Source: CBDVBD01 sp965372135 (lineage in GTDB: Bacteria > Electryoneota > RPQS01 > CBDVBD01). From it: a DNA stretch of 29,548 nt. Positions 24,998 to 29,548 of this stretch are shown here, one piece after another. Position 1 is the first letter of the stretch, and each line of letters opens with the position of its first letter. Position numbers and translations under genes: made by a program. The notes beneath the pieces were generated by a model. It was not told where the DNA came from. It saw only the letters and a program-made list of their open reading frames with translations, and ran no database searches. The stretch is from assembly GCA_965372135.1 (NCBI GenBank), contig CBDVBD010000023.1, forward strand, positions 1 to 29,548, written 5' to 3'.

Positions 24998-25035
24998 AAG
25001 GGAATCCCGAATCATCGGGATTCCCTTTTTTTTTC
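24998..25035 (+). terminator. Factor-independent terminator after Hsp20
   Basis: A perfect 13-bp stem (AAGGGAATCCCGA with TCGGGATTCCCTT) surrounds the loop ATCA and runs into ten consecutive T at 25026-25035. It lies 25 bases after the stop codon. Confidence 0.93.
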
Positions 25036-25036
25036 T

Positions 25037-25065
25037 TGACATCATGTATTTTATTTACTATATTG
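25037..25065 (+). promoter_or_regulatory. Near-consensus sigma-70-type promoter
   Basis: TTGACA (25037-25042), 17 bases, then TATATT (25060-25065). It starts immediately after the Hsp20 terminator and would drive the exoprotein operon from about 25072, with a leader of roughly 145 bases. I saw no riboswitch fold in that leader. Confidence 0.7.
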
Positions 25066-25216
25066 TTTTTGAGCATTTCCAGGGAACTTTCCTAATTAAT
25101 CCTTCAAATATGTATTCAAAGTTAGCAAGAGATATTTAGAGCTTGTCAATTTGCTGATGATAATTTAATCAAATAATTCTTACTAAATGTCATTTATCCT
25201 ATAGGGAGGACTATTA

Positions 25217-26281
25217 ATGGTCAAACTAACTGTATTTTCAGTTATTGCTTCAGTCCTACTTATTGTGCCTGGCACTTATGCCAAAGAAGGGCATATTGAA
25301 GCTCATTTAGGAATTGGAACAGAATATACGGTTCCTATTGAAATCTCGGGAATGGTGGATGAATCTGTTCTTCAAGCACGCGGCGTCAGTTCTATTTTCA
25401 ATAATGGATTCATGATTTCGATTGGGTATGTTGAAAATGGTGTGGTTATGTGGACCAGTGCACCTTCATACATTCCGGAATCATGGCGTTCAGGTTTAAG
25501 CAAAAGACATTTTGGTGGGGTTATTACACGAGGTCCTGGTTCACGTGGGGGAGTAGAAGATGTTTATTTTGCACTCATGTGGAATGAGGGAGGAATTTGG
25601 GGTTACCCCGTTAATGCTAGTATCTACGACGACTGTGGAATTACCGTCGAACTTGAAGGATGTTCTTTTGAAAGTCTTTTCGATGGTGAAGTCGAATTAT
25701 TATTTACCGACTTTCATTTTGAATCACTTCTAAATGATGTGATTGCAAATCTTGAATCAACCCTATACATGGTAGTTAAAGCCGACGAACCGAATGTCAT
25801 AGAAGACTATCTAACAGTCGCGCTGGTTACCGATCAATTACCTCTTGATACAGTCTATGTAAAACTTGATCAGGTTGACAGCTATGAGGCTCGCGGATCG
25901 GTGGGTCCCATAAGAACCTTAGGTGAAGAATCACAAGTGCATATTAACGGTTTCGGTACCGTTTATGGGTTTGTTTACAAAGGTGATGACCCACAAAGCG
26001 AAGACTGGGTCGAGGCTGGACACTTGCGCATCAATGTGCAAGGGATAACTCCCACCACTGCAAATTCCTTCCTGTCAATCTCACAATTTTTTTGCACTGC
26101 CCACTTCCGGGATGATAAGGGCAATTACATCCCATTGACCGGGGTGGAATCCGTTGAATGGTCTTCAGGTGCAAATAATATCCTGAGCGGTTCCTTGTCA
26201 CCTGAAACTGGCAGTAACGAAACTTTTACTACCTATCCTGATCCTCATAGAAGCATTCCTGACTCGGGGGATGTCCCTTAG
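25217..26281 (+). CDS. Exported protein, N-terminal half of an M15-like peptidase gene
   Basis: The 354-residue frame starts at an ATG with AGGGAGGA upstream and encodes a signal peptide (KLTVFSVIASVLLIVPGTYA). The mature part is unrecognised beta-rich sequence; its last 90 residues (LRINVQGITPTTANSF to SIPDS) look like an Ig-like domain that is cut short. The frame ends at TAG 26279-26281, just after GACTC and a run of five G (26264-26270). Removing one G gives SIPDSGMSLSYWIEC and joins the next frame, which completes the Ig-like domain. I therefore read 25217-27659 as one gene with a +1 frameshift. The alternative is two overlapping genes. Confidence 0.65.
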   Translation: MVKLTVFSVIASVLLIVPGTYAKEGHIEAHLGIGTEYTVPIEISGMVDESVLQARGVSSIFNNGFMISIGYVENGVVMWTSAPSYIPESWRSGLSKRHFGGVITRGPGSRGGVEDVYFALMWNEGGIWGYPVNASIYDDCGITVELEGCSFESLFDGEVELLFTDFHFESLLNDVIANLESTLYMVVKADEPNVIEDYLTVALVTDQLPLDTVYVKLDQVDSYEARGSVGPIRTLGEESQVHINGFGTVYGFVYKGDDPQSEDWVEAGHLRINVQGITPTTANSFLSISQFFCTAHFRDDKGNYIPLTGVESVEWSSGANNILSGSLSPETGSNETFTTYPDPHRSIPDSGDVP

Positions 26282-27659
26282 CTATTGGATCGAATGCTCA
26301 GTTACCAATAAAGGCGAAACCTTTGCCGAAAGAATAGTGTTACAGCAGGATGACCGTGACCGGCAACGACAAGAATACATTGACACTCACAAGGCATCAC
26401 TTCCTTCCTATGATAGTTTCCGTTGGACTGCGTCACAATACTTCCCAAAATCAAAATTCAGATCCTTTGATTATACTTACTTCTTAATCGATCAAACCTT
26501 TTTGGATTCGTTAGACGCCACATACCTGGATTACCGGTCTATACACGACCAACCTTTGGAAATTTACACGCACACCGATGAAAGAGGGAAGGCTTATCTC
26601 TCGCCCAATGCGCTCTTCACCTACAAACCAACCGGGGGAATTGGATTGCCTTCGTACTATGAGGACGATGCAGAATCGCCGCATATTTACGGATTGGCAG
26701 TCGACCTCCAGGTTGTGGATTACCCTCCCGAAGGATTGATTGACGATTGGGGGGAGATAGCACAGTTATTGACCGATCATGGAATCAACTTCTTCGACAC
26801 CGGAGATTATTCCTATGTCCACGCCGAGTATCACTTCGACCCACCACCAGAACAAATGATTGAAGTAACTATCACACCCAATCTAGTCGAACCGGGATAT
26901 GGAAGTGACTTAGTTCCTAATCTTAGCTCTTTCAAGTTTAGAACATGCAGTGTTACTGTAGAAGTTGCAAGTTCATTACAACCCTATTCCGGATTAACCA
27001 CACTTTGGGTGGAAGAGATACCTTATTCCGGAGGGCATAACCACATTGGGCGTCCTCTAATCAGGTTGCCGGAAATACATCACCTATCGCCAGATAGCCT
27101 GACTTCATTAGGGGGAGATTTCACCACTGCTTATCATGATACCTGTAAATACGGCGGAAACTATCGTATTGTTAGTAGCTATGTGTCTGGGTTTCAGTCA
27201 TATATTGCTAATGATACACTGTCAATCTATGTCCCTGGTTTAGTTGTTTTGCCCGAATCCACTGCTTGGGAATGGACTGGGAATGATACTCTCGAACACA
27301 CGAATAACCATTATATCTATAGTGGTTGGGAACAGAATTTCAGAGATATCGTAAGTTATTTTTATGAGTTATGTGAAGGTGATACTAATGTACCTTCAAA
27401 TATACTACTTAAAGTCAACGATATCTCTCTACCCAGAGGTGGATTGTACGACTACAACCTCACTTGGCACCGACCACACCAAGGTCATAGAGCTGGATAC
27501 AGCGGAGATTTAAGTTTCAATAATTTTAATGTGACGCATCCAGCTCGCGAATATTTGATCCAAGCCTGTAGAGATGAGGGAGGAAGGGATCCGGTGACTG
27601 ATTACGACGATCATATCCATTGCTACTTTTGCACTGTTGAAGAGAAGAACTGGCCATAA
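26271..27659 (+). CDS. M15-like zinc peptidase domain, C-terminal half of the exported protein
   Basis: The 462-codon frame has no signal peptide and overlaps the previous stop by 11 bases. Residues 65-190 resemble the M15 D-Ala-D-Ala carboxypeptidase fold: FLIDQTFLDSL, PLEIYTHTDERG, SPHIYGLAVDL (136-146), a helix with W160, HGINFF, and VHAEYHF (183-189). His138, Asp145 and His184 occupy the positions of the three zinc ligands (S-x-H-x-x-G-x-A-x-D and x-H). M15 enzymes cut peptidoglycan stem peptides or cross-links, which would place this in the periplasm or outside. The usual catalytic Glu two or three residues before the last His is not obvious. The remaining 270 residues, with six cysteines, are unrecognised. 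Confidence 0.6.
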   Translation: MSLSYWIECSVTNKGETFAERIVLQQDDRDRQRQEYIDTHKASLPSYDSFRWTASQYFPKSKFRSFDYTYFLIDQTFLDSLDATYLDYRSIHDQPLEIYTHTDERGKAYLSPNALFTYKPTGGIGLPSYYEDDAESPHIYGLAVDLQVVDYPPEGLIDDWGEIAQLLTDHGINFFDTGDYSYVHAEYHFDPPPEQMIEVTITPNLVEPGYGSDLVPNLSSFKFRTCSVTVEVASSLQPYSGLTTLWVEEIPYSGGHNHIGRPLIRLPEIHHLSPDSLTSLGGDFTTAYHDTCKYGGNYRIVSSYVSGFQSYIANDTLSIYVPGLVVLPESTAWEWTGNDTLEHTNNHYIYSGWEQNFRDIVSYFYELCEGDTNVPSNILLKVNDISLPRGGLYDYNLTWHRPHQGHRAGYSGDLSFNNFNVTHPAREYLIQACRDEGGRDPVTDYDDHIHCYFCTVEEKNWP

Positions 27660-27679
27660 CAAAAAATTAGGGAGGAAAT

Positions 27680-28675
27680 ATGTTGAAATTTTCAATAATT
27701 TACATAATGTTGGTCATGACATTTAGCTCCAATTGCAACGCAACGAGCAAAGAAATAACTTCCAAATCCGTTGACCTTAACAAATCCGATCGATGGGTAC
27801 AATATGTCAAAAAAGGTGCTGAAATCAGCAATGAAGGGACTAGTTTTGTTGCGATTGTTGATCCCTCTGACCATTCCATACTTGTAACGACCCGTGATGT
27901 GTCCGATCGAGAAAATGTATACTACCATTTCATCCCCGGCGATCAGATTACTTTCACTTTTTCAGCAGATACTCAATGGGATAATGAAAAAGAAGCGCTG
28001 GTTTATTCATATCAATTACATTCCAGCATCGCGTCGCTGGTGCCCATCTGGGCTTTTAAGATACAATGGATGAATGATTGCCTTGAGATATCGAAACCTG
28101 TAGGATGGTTAAGTAGATACGATCATCCTGATAGAAAGTATTCGTGGTCCAAAATTTACAGCGACAAGATTCTAATGCCTGGTGAAACACTTACTGGGGC
28201 TGGTCTAGTTAGCAGATGTCCTCCAGCATTGGGAAAGCTTGAAGTGTGGGGTGATGATATTAAACTGGGTGAAAACGGGATCGACGAATTCACCGGAGAT
28301 ATCCTATATGGAGTTGCTGGTCAACATATGATTGTAGAAGATCTAACAATCGTCCCTGGTCCTTGTCCCGAGAAAATTGAACCGGTAGAATGGATTAACA
28401 GGATTTCTCTTAGTTTATGGTTGTTGAGCAAACATGGGTATATAGATTCAGAGGCAGTTTATACCATCGACAAAGTGATAAATTATTTAAAGGGCACCCT
28501 GGATAAACCCGAAGAACAGACCCTTGAAAAACTAACGGAGCATACCAATTTCACATTGACCAAGCTTGAAGATTTCAAAGATAAAATGCAACCCGAAGCC
28601 TGGTCCTACATCACCGAAAATCTTAGATTTGTCTTACGCAACTTAGACATCGTCAAATTCAAGTATTACCCATAA
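27680..28675 (+). CDS. Exported protein of unknown function, first of a paralogue pair
   Basis: The 331-residue protein has a strong start (AGGGAGGA three bases before the ATG) 20 bases after the previous stop. A signal peptide (KFSIIYIMLVMTFSSNCNA) precedes a beta-rich region with YYHFIPGD, WAFKIQWMND, LTGAGL, KLEVWGDD and PEKIEPVEW. A helical C-terminus of about 80 residues (INYLKGTLDKPEEQTLEKL) follows, which could be a dockerin-like or coiled end. I do not recognise a family. It is collinear with the next gene, its clear paralogue, in the same operon. Confidence 0.72.
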   Translation: MLKFSIIYIMLVMTFSSNCNATSKEITSKSVDLNKSDRWVQYVKKGAEISNEGTSFVAIVDPSDHSILVTTRDVSDRENVYYHFIPGDQITFTFSADTQWDNEKEALVYSYQLHSSIASLVPIWAFKIQWMNDCLEISKPVGWLSRYDHPDRKYSWSKIYSDKILMPGETLTGAGLVSRCPPALGKLEVWGDDIKLGENGIDEFTGDILYGVAGQHMIVEDLTIVPGPCPEKIEPVEWINRISLSLWLLSKHGYIDSEAVYTIDKVINYLKGTLDKPEEQTLEKLTEHTNFTLTKLEDFKDKMQPEAWSYITENLRFVLRNLDIVKFKYYP

Positions 28676-28691
28676 TTATTTGGTCAATTAA

Positions 28692-29548
28692 GTGAGCTTA
28701 TTTTTCATCTTAATACTAATAGTAGCCACCCTGTTTCTCGATGCCTCTGCCACCGGCAAACCAATTTCAGGCGAATTCCCCAAGGGAAATCGGATAATCA
28801 AAGGTAAACAATATATCTACAAAGGGGCTCAACCATTTGATTTAGATCAGGCTGCTACCATAGTAGAAATAGATTCTACCGACAATTCTATTACGCTGTA
28901 TGCCCCCCTCCTTGGACCACCGGATTCCCTCTACATTCGTTTTATTCCCAGTTGCTTGTTCACGGCGACCTTGTCTGCTGAGGTGATTTGGAATGACCAG
29001 ACAGAAACTTATCGATATCAATATACCATAATCTCGGATCCTACATCAATTACTCCAATTGGACATTTCGAGATAGAATGGTGGAACGACTACAAACAAA
29101 TATTTAAGCCGGAAAACTGGACTGCTGGTGCTGTAAAATCGAGGCATGTGAATTACTGGTCATCCATTTTAACTAACAAAATTCACGGTGGTGATACCTT
29201 ATCCGGAATAGGTTACGAAACTAATGGTCCTCCTGTTTTAACCGAATTCGAATTATGGGGCGAAATGAATACCTTGGAACGACGAGGTGATGATGAGATG
29301 TTTGGTTCCATTTATAGCGGAATTTCCGGTAAATATCGTGGTACCAAAGGATACACAATCGCTGCCTGGGTCTGTCCTGAATCCATTGAGCCTGTAGAAT
29401 GGTTCGGCAAGTTATGTTTCAAAAAGCAGATGTTGGTAAGTGCCGGTTTCTTAGAGCAAGAAACCGAAAGAGCGCTTCAACCCATATTATTTGCTTTGTA
29501 CAGAAAATTCCAACTTAAAGAAAACCATTCCTTGGATATACTTGAACA
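28692..29548 (+). CDS. Exported paralogue of the preceding gene, cut by the window end
   Basis: An open frame starts at GTG 28692, 16 bases after the previous stop, and runs off the window with no stop after 285 codons. It begins with a signal peptide (SLFFILILIVATLFLDASA). It then matches the preceding protein block by block: YIYKGA, FIPSCLF, GHFEIEWWND, LSGIGYE, LTEFELWGE, CPESIEPVEW. A helical C-terminus has begun (LEQETERALQPILFAL). No strong ribosome site precedes the GTG, so coupling to the upstream gene is likely. The function is unknown. Confidence 0.75.
   Translation, partial: MSLFFILILIVATLFLDASATGKPISGEFPKGNRIIKGKQYIYKGAQPFDLDQAATIVEIDSTDNSITLYAPLLGPPDSLYIRFIPSCLFTATLSAEVIWNDQTETYRYQYTIISDPTSITPIGHFEIEWWNDYKQIFKPENWTAGAVKSRHVNYWSSILTNKIHGGDTLSGIGYETNGPPVLTEFELWGEMNTLERRGDDEMFGSIYSGISGKYRGTKGYTIAAWVCPESIEPVEWFGKLCFKKQMLVSAGFLEQETERALQPILFALYRKFQLKENHSLDILE

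Overview
The window most likely comes from an uncultivated bacterium of the Fibrobacteres-Chlorobi-Bacteroidetes (FCB) assemblage, for example a candidate phylum such as KSB1, Zixibacteria, Cloacimonadota, Marinimicrobia or Electryoneota. The main clue is three large secreted proteins that end in the FlgD-like / type IX-type C-terminal sorting domain (PNPFNP or PNPFNS, then ILGR/ILGQ, SGIY or AGIY, and a final basic VLLK or LFLK). A gingipain-like C25 protein, beta-helix and ASH-domain exoproteins and classical purine-rich Shine-Dalgarno sites fit this. No rRNA, tRNA, CRISPR array or transposase was seen, so the phylum cannot be fixed from this window.

Layout. (1) Positions 1-9380 are entirely minus-strand. 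An AT-rich NACHT/STAND NTPase gene lies at the left edge. Next to it is a scarred stretch: the 3' remnant of a CYTH (class IV adenylate cyclase-like) gene, an intact HIT hydrolase gene, and the 5' remnant of a DinB-like gene that ends inside a palindromic repeat. Then come a GT-C type membrane glycosyltransferase, a DUF4440-like lipoprotein, a C_GCAxxG_C_C protein, a molybdopterin-binding Mop/TOBE protein, a double-SH3 protein, a second copy of the palindrome and a second GT-C-like membrane protein. (2) Positions 9727-16879 form a plus-strand operon of three exported proteins. Two are paralogues sharing an unassigned, possibly metal-dependent hydrolase-like N-terminal domain. The third is a beta-helix protein with a sorting domain, interrupted by one in-frame TGA. 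(3) Positions 17031-24007 hold two minus-strand genes: a 16-repeat exoprotein and a C25 peptidase homologue broken by a one-base frameshift, both with sorting domains. (4) Positions 24419-25035 hold an Hsp20 gene with a strong sigma-54-type promoter match and a perfect hairpin terminator. (5) Positions 25037-29548 carry a near-consensus sigma-70-type promoter and an operon of exported proteins. An M15-like zinc peptidase is separated from its signal-peptide half by a frameshift in a run of five G. Two paralogous unknown exoproteins follow, the second running off the window end.

Overall the window is dominated by the exoproteome. Three genes for exported proteins are each disrupted by one small change (one substitution, one -1, one +1). 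Either the exoproteome is decaying or varying here, or the assembly carries base-level errors; raw reads would decide. The strongest candidates for new biology are the paired hydrolase-like exoproteins, the M15-like operon with its unknown paralogue pair, the C25 homologue without the canonical histidine, and the orphan NACHT protein in an AT-rich, gene-fragment-littered site.
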